A stretch of DNA of 24,140 nucleotides from Ulvibacter sp047614245. Lineage in GTDB: Bacteria; Bacteroidota; Bacteroidia; Flavobacteriales; Flavobacteriaceae. Position numbers and translations under genes: made by a program. The stretch covers positions 1-24,140 of the forward strand of contig JBLHIC010000032.1 of assembly GCA_047614245.1 (NCBI GenBank), read 5' to 3'. Shown here piece by piece: positions 1-6,211 of the stretch (the first letter of the stretch is position 1; the number at the start of each line of letters is the position of its first letter). The notes beneath the pieces were generated by a model. That model was not told the origin of the DNA, did not search any database, and worked only from the letters and a program-made list of their open reading frames with translations.

Positions 1-311
1 CAAGAGCAGCTGGCATTAACGATATTATTGCCGATCCAGGCTTTGGTTTTGCTAAAACACGAGAGCAAAGTTTTGAATTACTCAACAATCTAGAGCTCTT
101 TAAGCATCTTGACGTGCCTTATTTAATTGGTGTTTCCAGAAAATCCTTGATTTATAAAACGCTAGAAACTACGGCAGAAAATGCACTAAATGGGACAACC
201 GCTTTACACGCTATTGCATTGTTAAAAGGAGCTTCCATATTGCGGGTACACGATGTACGGGAGGCTGTAGAATGTGTAAAACTGATGCAATTACTTTCGG
301 AGCAAGAATGA
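1..311 (+). CDS. folP: Dihydropteroate synthase, C-terminal part (5' end outside window)
   Basis: Joins 6-hydroxymethyl-dihydropterin diphosphate to p-aminobenzoate to make dihydropteroate in cytoplasmic folate synthesis. The frame is open from base 3, with no stop before it in the window, so the true start lies upstream; the internal ATG at 114 is not the start. Family hallmarks seen are the DPGFGF segment (about bases 33-50), the IGVSRKS motif (about 126-146), which carries the conserved SRK that contacts substrate, the NGTTALHAIALLKGA helix, and the terminal RVHDVREAVE segment that completes the TIM barrel. It ends in TGA. cdaA follows on the same strand after about 250 bases that contain repeats and a promoter, so folP need not share its transcript. 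Identification is firm; only the last third of the protein is visible. Confidence 0.95.
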   Translation, partial: RAAGINDIIADPGFGFAKTREQSFELLNNLELFKHLDVPYLIGVSRKSLIYKTLETTAENALNGTTALHAIALLKGASILRVHDVREAVECVKLMQLLSEQE

Positions 312-379
312 ACCACCTTCAGACATAGTAACTTTGAACTTCCCTGATTAGTGTTGACCGTTTTTTATATTTTGCATTT

Positions 380-428
380 ACTTTTCACTTTCAACTTTTC
401 ACTTTCAACTTTTCACTTTCAACTTTTC
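380..428. repeat. Tandem 14-bp repeat, about 3.5 copies
   Basis: The unit ACTTTTCACTTTCA occurs exactly three times (380-393, 394-407, 408-421), followed by a half copy to about 428. It is pyrimidine-rich on the + strand and lies just upstream of the TAnnTTTG element at 441-448. Function is unknown. It could supply upstream promoter context or simply be replication slippage in an AT-rich intergenic region. Confidence 0.85.
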
Positions 429-440
429 GCTTTTACCTTT

Positions 441-448
441 TACCTTTG
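441..448 (+). promoter_or_regulatory. Putative sigma-ABfr -7 element (TACCTTTG) for cdaA
   Basis: TACCTTTG matches the Bacteroidota -7 consensus TAnnTTTG exactly. No clear TTTG -33 box is seen at the usual distance; the upstream DNA is the 14-bp CT-rich repeat array. Transcription would start near 455, giving cdaA a leader of about 110 nt. Confidence 0.5.
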
Positions 449-565
449 CAGAACTTGATTATCTGAATGGACACCCAAGGCAGGGATTAACGGAATTTTA
501 TTGATTAAATTAGCTGTTAATATTTTCAAATTTTTTAAACTACATTTACATAAAACAACCACCAT

Positions 566-1336
566 TTGGAATTCTTAGACTTACGAATTATAGACATCGT
601 TGACATAGTGCTTGTGGCGCTTCTTTTGTACTACGTCTATAAACTGGTAAAAGGAACTGTAGCCATTAATATATTTGTTGGAATTGTCATCATTTATGGA
701 ATTTGGAGGCTCACAGAAATTTTGGAAATGGAGCTGCTAAGTAAAATTCTAGGTGGTTTCTTGGGCGTAGGTATGTTCGCCTTAATAGTAGTTTTTCAAC
801 AAGAAATTCGAAAGTTCCTGCTTATGCTCGGTTCGACTAATTTTAATGCACGACGTCGGTTTTACAATAAGTTTAAATTATCTGAAGACCTTTCAATCTC
901 CTTAAAGGTCAATGCCCTAATCGCGGCTTGCAAAAACATGGGGGCTTCAAAAACAGGGGCCTTAATCGTTTTACAAAGGAATAACAGTTTAGATTTTGTG
1001 AAAAATAGCGGTGATGAAATGAAGATCGCCGTCAACCAACCCATCATCGAAAGTATTTTCTTTAAGAATAGTCTGTTGCACGACGGTGCGATGATAATTG
1101 AGGATAACATAATAACTGCCACCCGCGTAATTTTACCTATTTCTAATGATCGTAAAATTCCGTTGCGCTTCGGACTTAGACATAGAGCTGCTTTAGGTAT
1201 TACTGAAAAAACCGATGCTGTCTGCTTGGTTGTTTCCGAAGAAAATGGACAAATCTCTTATCTAAAAGATTCCGATTTTGTTTTGTATGAAAGCCTAGAG
1301 GCGCTTGCCAAGATAATCACCAAAGACTTAAGCTAA
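566..1336 (+). CDS. cdaA: Diadenylate cyclase (c-di-AMP synthase), CdaA type
   Basis: Condenses two ATP into the second messenger cyclic di-AMP, at the inner face of the membrane. The 256-residue protein has three hydrophobic helices in about residues 10-85, a short linker, then a DAC (DisA_N) domain. The nucleotide-binding and catalytic motifs are visible: DGA at 173-175 and RHR at 205-207. Length and layout fit the CdaA/DacA class, not DisA or CdaS. The start is TTG at 566; the frame has no better ATG, and MEFLDLRIIDIVDIVL agrees with the family N-terminus. folP lies upstream, an arrangement I recall from other Bacteroidota; the cdaR-glmM partners known from Firmicutes are absent. DUF3667 follows after 8 bp, so the two are probably co-transcribed. 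Confidence 0.95.
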   Translation: MEFLDLRIIDIVDIVLVALLLYYVYKLVKGTVAINIFVGIVIIYGIWRLTEILEMELLSKILGGFLGVGMFALIVVFQQEIRKFLLMLGSTNFNARRRFYNKFKLSEDLSISLKVNALIAACKNMGASKTGALIVLQRNNSLDFVKNSGDEMKIAVNQPIIESIFFKNSLLHDGAMIIEDNIITATRVILPISNDRKIPLRFGLRHRAALGITEKTDAVCLVVSEENGQISYLKDSDFVLYESLEALAKIITKDLS

Positions 1337-1344
1337 GCTAAATT

Positions 1345-2172
1345 ATGAATTGTAAAAATTGCGGTACTGCACTAACTTCTGAAAATAATTTCTGTAATTC
1401 CTGTGGCGCAAAAGTGATTCATAATCAACTGACACTGAAAAACGTATTTGAAGACTTTAGTGAACAGTTTCTAAACTACGACAATAAATTTCTACAAACT
1501 TTTATTGCTCTTTATAAAAAACCTGAGGACGTTCTCAATGGTTATATTACGGGAACTCGAAAAAAATATGTCAACGTCCTAAATTATATTGCGCTGGCAG
1601 TTACAGTTTCAGGATTAGAACTATATATTTTATTCAAGTTCTTTCCAGATGCCATGCAGTTACCAGATTATATGACTAATAACAATCCAATAGGAGAGGG
1701 GTTGGTCAATGCTATGTTTGAATACAATTCTTTTTGGTTTATAGCTCTAATTCCGTTGTATGCTTTGATTAGTAAATTAGTGTTCAAAAATATCAAAAAA
1801 TACAATTATGTAGCTCATATCGTGATTATGGCCTATACACAGGCGCATCTATCGATTACTTTTTTCATTCCGATAGTTATTTTATCAATGATTGGTTTTA
1901 ACCTTTTCGAATATAACTACATAACCTTGGCAATAATGATTCTTTATACCGCCTATAGTTTTAAGAAATTATACGAACTAAGCCTAAAGAGAATCATCGT
2001 AAAAACATTTGTGTTTTTTGGTATAGGTCTCCTATTTTATATAGTGATGCTAATCCTATTTATGATTTTGATGTTAACATACTTATACCTAACTGGGGGA
2101 ATGGAAGATTTTGTGGAGAGTCAGAAGACTACTACCTATCTTGTTTCTTCTGCCATAAATTGGACTTCATAG
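1345..2172 (+). CDS. DUF3667 family zinc-ribbon membrane protein
   Basis: This 275-residue protein has unknown function. An N-terminal zinc ribbon has four cysteines, C3, C6, C17 and C20, in a CxxC-x10-CxxC pattern. A soluble stretch follows (about 30-75, including the GYITGTRKKYVN segment typical of the family), then about five hydrophobic helices (near 80-100, 127-147, 155-180, 185-205 and 220-248). DUF3667 is frequent in Bacteroidota and is uncharacterised as far as I know. It starts 8 bp after cdaA and is likely its operon partner. Its last 37 bases overlap the end of the convergent ABC exporter gene, so its final residues, after the last helix, share DNA with that gene. Family assignment rests on motif pattern and topology. 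Confidence 0.8.
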   Translation: MNCKNCGTALTSENNFCNSCGAKVIHNQLTLKNVFEDFSEQFLNYDNKFLQTFIALYKKPEDVLNGYITGTRKKYVNVLNYIALAVTVSGLELYILFKFFPDAMQLPDYMTNNNPIGEGLVNAMFEYNSFWFIALIPLYALISKLVFKNIKKYNYVAHIVIMAYTQAHLSITFFIPIVILSMIGFNLFEYNYITLAIMILYTAYSFKKLYELSLKRIIVKTFVFFGIGLLFYIVMLILFMILMLTYLYLTGGMEDFVESQKTTTYLVSSAINWTS

Positions 2173-3899
2173 AGGTTTCGATAATATCCGTTTTCTTTTT
2201 TGAGTAGTGCCTTATGCGTTCCCGTTTCCACAATTTTACCGGCGTCCATTACTAAAATCTTATCGGCTTTCTTGATTGTCGCCAATCGGTGCGCAATCAC
2301 AATCGATGTTCTTCCTTTAGTTACTTTATCGGTTGCCGTTTGAATCATTTCTTCGGAATAGCTATCAATGGAAGAGGTTGCCTCGTCTAAGATCAAAATA
2401 CTTGGTTTACTCACATAGGCTCTTAAAAAAGCAATGAGTTGTCGTTGCCCAGAAGACAACATACTACCGCGTTCTTTTACATTGTAATGATACGCCCCAG
2501 GCAGACTACTAATAAATTCATGAACGCCTATTTCCTTAGCAGCAGCGATCACTTCAGCTTCAGAAATGGTGGGGTCATTAAGGGTAATATTATTCAGTAT
2601 CGTATCGGCAAATAAGAACACCTCTTGTAAGACAACTGCGATATGATTCCGGAGGGAATTTAGATTATAATCGGCTATCGAAATAGTATCGATTAAAATC
2701 TTTCCACTATTAATTTCATAAAAACGGTTCAGTAAATTAATAATCGTCGATTTCCCTGCCCCGGTAGCACCAACAATGGCAACAGTTTGACCTGGTAAGA
2801 CATCAAAAGAAATATCCTTGATCACTTCTTCGTCTTTATTGTACCCAAATCGCACATTTTTAAATTCAATAAAACCATCGGTAGCAGTTAGATCGACAGT
2901 ACCTTCATCTGCTATATGAGACTCGGTATCTAAAATCGCGAACACACGATTCGCGGCCACCATGCCCATTTGAAGGGTATTAAACTTATCTGCAATCTGC
3001 CGTAAAGGTCTAAAAAGCATTTGTGCCAGTTCCACAAAAGCAACAATTAAACCTAAAGAAATTGCACCACCTTGGGCAGCGTTAAGTCCTCCATACCAAA
3101 CTAACAGTCCAATAGCTACAGACGAAGCCATTTCGGCAATTGGAAAGAAAATAGAGTTATACCAAACTGTTTTTACCCAGGCTTTTTTATGCTTCTCATT
3201 TATTGCATTGAACGCCTTGTACTCGGTCTCTTCTCGAGTAAAAATTTGAACGATCTTCATTCCTGTAATTCGTTCCTGAACAAATGAATTAAGCTCAGCC
3301 ACCTGAGTTCTCACTTCTTCAAACGCAACTTTCATAGCTCTTTGAAACACCCTTGTAGCATATAAGATAAGGGGTAAAATCGCGAATACAATCAACGACA
3401 ATCGCCAACTCTGATACAGCATAAACCCAGCTATCGTAACCATTTTAAGCAGATCACTTATTATCATAAATAAACCCTGACTAAAAATACTCGAAATGGT
3501 CTCGATATCATTTACTGCCCTTGTAGTTAGTCGACCCACGGCACTCTTATCGAAATACTGCATCTTGAAACTCATCATCAGATTGAAGAGCTTCACTCTT
3601 AAATCGGTAATAATGTTCTGCCCCAACCAATTCGCATAAAAAATAAAGGCAAACTGAAACAACACCTCTAAGATTAAAACAACGAGCATTAAAACCAGGA
3701 AGTACAAAAAAGCTTCGCTATCCTTTGGTAAAATGGACTCATCTATAGCTCTTTTAAGCAGATATGGCCTCAGTATTGCCAAAACTGACATCGCGACAGC
3801 TGCAAAAGCTACGAAGTAAAATATTAGTCGATACGCATTGGTAAACGCTAGCAAGCGTCTAAACAATTTAAAATCGAATGCCTTTCCTGATTCTTTCAA
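2136..3899 (-). CDS. ABC transporter, fused permease-ATPase (MsbA/multidrug exporter type)
   Basis: A half-transporter of 587 residues that would work as a dimer to export a lipid or drug-like substrate; the substrate cannot be read from sequence. The N-terminal half (about 20-320) is a six-helix type I exporter membrane domain. The ATPase domain follows with Walker A GATGAGKST (about 376-384), signature LSSGQRQL (about 480-487), Walker B ILILDEATS with the catalytic Glu (about 498-506) and the switch His in IAHRL (about 534-538). All catalytic residues are present, so a homodimer with two working sites is plausible. The start is TTG at 3899; I see no ATG option. It begins 23 bp after truA and is probably transcribed with it. 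Its 3' end overlaps DUF3667 by 37 bp. Confidence 0.92.
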   Translation of the reverse strand: MKESGKAFDFKLFRRLLAFTNAYRLIFYFVAFAAVAMSVLAILRPYLLKRAIDESILPKDSEAFLYFLVLMLVVLILEVLFQFAFIFYANWLGQNIITDLRVKLFNLMMSFKMQYFDKSAVGRLTTRAVNDIETISSIFSQGLFMIISDLLKMVTIAGFMLYQSWRLSLIVFAILPLILYATRVFQRAMKVAFEEVRTQVAELNSFVQERITGMKIVQIFTREETEYKAFNAINEKHKKAWVKTVWYNSIFFPIAEMASSVAIGLLVWYGGLNAAQGGAISLGLIVAFVELAQMLFRPLRQIADKFNTLQMGMVAANRVFAILDTESHIADEGTVDLTATDGFIEFKNVRFGYNKDEEVIKDISFDVLPGQTVAIVGATGAGKSTIINLLNRFYEINSGKILIDTISIADYNLNSLRNHIAVVLQEVFLFADTILNNITLNDPTISEAEVIAAAKEIGVHEFISSLPGAYHYNVKERGSMLSSGQRQLIAFLRAYVSKPSILILDEATSSIDSYSEEMIQTATDKVTKGRTSIVIAHRLATIKKADKILVMDAGKIVETGTHKALLKKENGYYRNLYEVQFMAEETR

Positions 3900-3922
3900 T
3901 GTAATTTATTAATGTTTACTGC

Positions 3923-4672
3923 TTATTCCAAGATGAAAATCGATTCCGGATACATCACCTTTGTCAAATACAGACCGTTTGCCGGCGCGGATGAACCAGC
4001 ATTTACTCTATTTTTACTCGCTATAATTGCGTGAAATCCTTCCAACGTAATTTTCGCATATCCGACATCAAGCAAAGTGCCAACAATTGCCCGCACCATA
4101 TTTCGGAGAAAACGATTTGCGGTAATTGTAAATATGAGTCGGTCATTCTCTACCCGCCAATAGGCTTTCTCAACGTTACAATGATACGTTTTTACATCGG
4201 TATTGGTACGTGAAAAACATTGAAAATCTTGATAGTTCAATAAGGTATTTGCTGCTTCGTTCATAGCATCCACATTTGGCTTTTGATGCAATAAATACGT
4301 AAAACCTTCAGAGAAGGGGTCCTTTTTTAGAGAGATGACATATTCATATTCTCTTTCCGTAGCATGAAACCTAGCATGTGCATCCTCTCTAACCGAAATT
4401 ATGTTTTTTACTGAAATGTCCTTCGGAAGAAAAGAATTGAGTCTGAAAACTAGCTGAGAAAAATCATGTATTTCTTCAAAATCAAAGTGTGCAAACAATT
4501 GTTTTGCATGAACACCAGCATCTGTTCGCCCCGCTGCTGATAGTTTTATCTCTTTCCGAAGCAATTTAGACATGGCTCCCTCCAACACCTCCTGCACCGT
4601 AATAGCGTTAGGTTGCATTTGCCATCCGAAGTAATTGGTGCCGTTATATGCTATTTCAATAAAATATCTCAA
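3923..4672 (-). CDS. truA: tRNA pseudouridine synthase A
   Basis: Isomerises uridines 38-40 in the anticodon arm of tRNAs to pseudouridine. The 249-residue protein matches the family length. The catalytic aspartate is D51 in AAGRTDAGVHA, and the N-terminal YNGTNYFGWQ and the later RFLRNMVRAIVG motif are typical of TruA. The start is TTG at 4672, giving MRYFIEIAYNGT, which matches the usual family N-terminus. A well-formed promoter lies just upstream (4695-4727). It is the first gene of a likely two-gene unit with the ABC exporter. Confidence 0.95.
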   Translation of the reverse strand: MRYFIEIAYNGTNYFGWQMQPNAITVQEVLEGAMSKLLRKEIKLSAAGRTDAGVHAKQLFAHFDFEEIHDFSQLVFRLNSFLPKDISVKNIISVREDAHARFHATEREYEYVISLKKDPFSEGFTYLLHQKPNVDAMNEAANTLLNYQDFQCFSRTNTDVKTYHCNVEKAYWRVENDRLIFTITANRFLRNMVRAIVGTLLDVGYAKITLEGFHAIIASKNRVNAGSSAPANGLYLTKVMYPESIFILE

Positions 4673-4694
4673 CAGTAAAAGTTTTTCGAAGCCG

Positions 4695-4727
4695 CAAATT
4701 TACTAATTACATTATTTAAAAAGCAAA
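4695..4727 (-). promoter_or_regulatory. Sigma-ABfr promoter of truA-ABC exporter unit
   Basis: On the minus strand, TTTG (4727-4724) is followed after 21 bp by TAAATTTG (4702-4695), a full match to the -33/-7 consensus TTTG / TAnnTTTG at accepted spacing. The truA start lies 22 bases downstream of the -7 box. This is the best-formed promoter in the window. Confidence 0.7.
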
Positions 4728-4790
4728 ATACGGTGTTAAGTTAAATATCTGTTTCGCCATAAAGTAGTTTAATTGGATTAGTGATTAGTG

Positions 4791-4872
4791 AAACTTTATA
4801 ACTCTGTATCTCTATAACTTTGCACTTTCTAACAATACAACAATCTAAAAATCTAAGAGTCTATCTTTGAAA
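4791..4872. repeat. Intergenic repeat, upstream copy (flanks the phosphodiesterase gene)
   Basis: This stretch is about 80 bp and recurs in the same orientation downstream of the phosphodiesterase gene from 5416. Shared blocks include AACTCTGTATCTCT, CACTTTCTAACAAT (TACTTTCTAACAAT downstream), AAAAATCTAAGAGTC and the ATCTTTGAAA end. The upstream copy holds TAACTTTG (4815-4822) and TATCTTTG (4862-4869), both exact -7 consensus matches, so the repeat itself looks promoter-like. Confidence 0.85.
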
Positions 4873-4885
4873 CTTTGTAACTTTG
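4862..4885 (+). promoter_or_regulatory. Tandem -7 elements upstream of the phosphodiesterase
   Basis: TATCTTTG (4862-4869) and TAACTTTG (4878-4885) both match TAnnTTTG exactly; a third lies at 4815-4822. The TTG start at 4907 sits 21 bases after the last one. No clear -33 TTTG at 17-23 bp is seen for either, so which one is used, if any, is uncertain. Confidence 0.45.
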
Positions 4886-4906
4886 CAGCTTAAAAACTCT
4901 TAAACA

Positions 4907-5398
4907 TTGACCAAAATCCTTCTCTTAAGCGACACCCATAGTTATATCGATGCTGATATTTTAAAATACGTAAAACTTGCAGATGAAGTTTGGCATGCAG
5001 GGGATATTGGTGATTTGAAGGTTACTGATGCCATTGCGAAATTAAAGCCATTGCGGGCTGTCTTCGGAAACATTGACGATTCGAAGGCGCGACTTGAATT
5101 CCCACTCAATAATAGATTTCATTGTGAAGAAGTAGATGTTTTAATAACCCATATCGGTGGTTATCCTGGAAGATACAGTCCTGCAATTAGAGACGAAATT
5201 TATAAAAATCCACCTCGAATCTTTATCTCTGGGCATTCGCACATATTAAAAGTAATGAACGACAAAAAAAGAGGCATTCTACATATGAATCCAGGTGCTG
5301 CAGGTACTCACGGTTTTCATAAAGTCCGCACGATGCTGCGTTTTGAGATAGACGGGAACGATATTAAAAATTTGGAGGTAATTGAGTTTAGGAGGTAA
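4907..5398 (+). CDS. YfcE/MJ0936-type metallophosphoesterase
   Basis: A small cytoplasmic calcineurin-like phosphodiesterase of 163 residues that would use two metal ions, usually Mn2+, to cleave a phosphodiester; the natural substrate is not predictable. All five metal and active-site motifs are present in order: SDTH (8-11), GDIGD (32-36), GNID (54-57), TH (81-82) and SGHSH (108-112). The length is typical of the YfcE group. The start is TTG at 4907, since the protein must begin just before KILLLSDTH and no ATG is available. It stands alone on its strand and is flanked on both sides by copies of the same promoter-like repeat. Given the nearby cdaA one may think of a cyclic-dinucleotide phosphodiesterase, but those have a different fold (DHH or HD), so I do not infer that. 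Confidence 0.9.
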   Translation: MTKILLLSDTHSYIDADILKYVKLADEVWHAGDIGDLKVTDAIAKLKPLRAVFGNIDDSKARLEFPLNNRFHCEEVDVLITHIGGYPGRYSPAIRDEIYKNPPRIFISGHSHILKVMNDKKRGILHMNPGAAGTHGFHKVRTMLRFEIDGNDIKNLEVIEFRR

Positions 5399-5415
5399 GT
5401 GATTGCTGAAAATTA

Positions 5416-5536
5416 AAACTTTATAACTCTGTATCTCTGTAACTTTGTACTTTCTAACAATTTAAAAATCTAAGAGTCCATCTCTGTAACATTGTACTTT
5501 CTAACAATCCAACAATCTAAGAGTCCATCTTTGAAA
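5416..5536. repeat. Intergenic repeat, downstream copy (one full and one partial unit)
   Basis: 5416-5490 repeats 4791-4872 with an internal deletion of about 8 bp and a few substitutions. 5494-5536 is a second, shorter unit sharing the TACTTTCTAACAAT, CAACAATCTAAGAGTC and ATCTTTGAAA blocks. TAACTTTG (5440-5447) is again an exact -7 match but points away from any start codon on its strand, since the next gene is on the minus strand. This suggests the repeats are dispersed elements and not dedicated promoters. Confidence 0.85.
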
Positions 5537-5540
5537 GATT

Positions 5541-5579
5541 GAATTAAAAAAAACCCCGAAGATGGCATTCTTCGGGGTT
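5541..5579 (-). terminator. Intrinsic terminator of the DUF4293 gene
   Basis: On the minus strand an 11-bp stem (5579-5569 with 5562-5552, core CCCCGAAG/CTTCGGGG) and a 6-nt loop are followed by a run of seven U. On the plus strand there is no U tract, so it acts only on minus-strand transcription. It lies just after the DUF4293 stop at 5604. Confidence 0.9.
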
Positions 5580-5603
5580 CCGCACTAATATACTAAGATT
5601 GGT

Positions 5604-6014
5604 TTAGCGTAAACGGTCCACAGATTTCACGAGATCCTCATCCTTTTTGATGGCCTTATTGGCCATCGCTAATAAAACGATAGAAATAATAGGAAGTAGC
5701 ACCCCAATACCCTTCTCAGAAACCAAAGTCTCTCCGGATAAAGTTAGCGACCTATAAACGAAAACTCCCAGTAATACAAAATTTGATATGATATTTAAGC
5801 GATTCAAAACAAACTGCATTTGTCGCTTTTTAAATGTTAGAATAGAAATAATGGTTAACCCAATGGAAACAAAGATCAAACCGAAAATCAAAGGATCGTC
5901 TCGCTCAATTACCGCGTTTCCTGCTGCATCTCGAACCAACGGAAACCATAGATAGAGCGCTGCCATCGAGATCCCGGACACGAGTAAGTATAAAGTCTGA
6001 ATGCGTTGTAACAT
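5604..6014 (-). CDS. DUF4293 family four-helix membrane protein
   Basis: A 136-residue inner-membrane protein of unknown function. It opens with MLQRIQTLYLLVSGI, typical of DUF4293. Four hydrophobic helices are visible (about 5-23, 42-60, 70-88 and 100-118) with a short charged tail. The start is ATG at 6014, with a -7 element 23 bp upstream and its own terminator downstream. It diverges from rho, an arrangement I recall from other Bacteroidota, but nothing here shows a functional link to termination. Family call is by sequence resemblance. Confidence 0.8.
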   Translation of the reverse strand: MLQRIQTLYLLVSGISMAALYLWFPLVRDAAGNAVIERDDPLIFGLIFVSIGLTIISILTFKKRQMQFVLNRLNIISNFVLLGVFVYRSLTLSGETLVSEKGIGVLLPIISIVLLAMANKAIKKDEDLVKSVDRLR

Positions 6015-6036
6015 TTATTTTATTGTTAACTGACAG

Positions 6037-6044
6037 CAAAAATA
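6037..6044 (-). promoter_or_regulatory. -7 element (TATTTTTG) for DUF4293
   Basis: Exact TAnnTTTG match on the minus strand, 23 bp before the ATG at 6014. No convincing TTTG -33 box is seen, only a T-rich stretch at about the right distance. Confidence 0.5.
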
Positions 6045-6089
6045 CTGTTTCTTTTTAAAAATATAAATGCAGAATTTAATTTATTGTTG

Positions 6090-6097
6090 TATAATTG
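6090..6097 (+). promoter_or_regulatory. Possible -7 element (TATAATTG) for rho
   Basis: One mismatch to TAnnTTTG. Transcription from here would give rho a leader of roughly 105 nt. The leader shows no obvious stable hairpin. Rho is autoregulated in some bacteria, but nothing visible demonstrates that here. Confidence 0.3.
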
Positions 6098-6211
6098 CAG
6101 TAACAATATGTAATCAATTCAATCACGGTTACTTAGTCTTCAACATATTTTCAGAACTAACTTACCCCTTCAAAGGAAATAATATATCAATTTAAACCTA
6201 TTGTATTTTAA

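Noticed and set aside
114..311. Separate 65-residue gene
   Set aside because: The frame continues upstream to the window edge with dihydropteroate synthase sequence, so this is the end of folP.
380..428. CRISPR array
   Set aside because: The 14-bp units are directly adjacent without spacers and there are no cas genes nearby.
4907..5398. c-di-AMP phosphodiesterase partnered with cdaA
   Set aside because: The motifs are those of YfcE-type metallophosphoesterases, not the DHH-DHHA1 or HD families known to cleave c-di-AMP, and the gene is in a separate unit.
4791..5536. Composite transposon or insertion sequence around the phosphodiesterase gene
   Set aside because: There is no transposase, no terminal inverted repeats and no clear target-site duplication; the repeats are imperfect and promoter-like.
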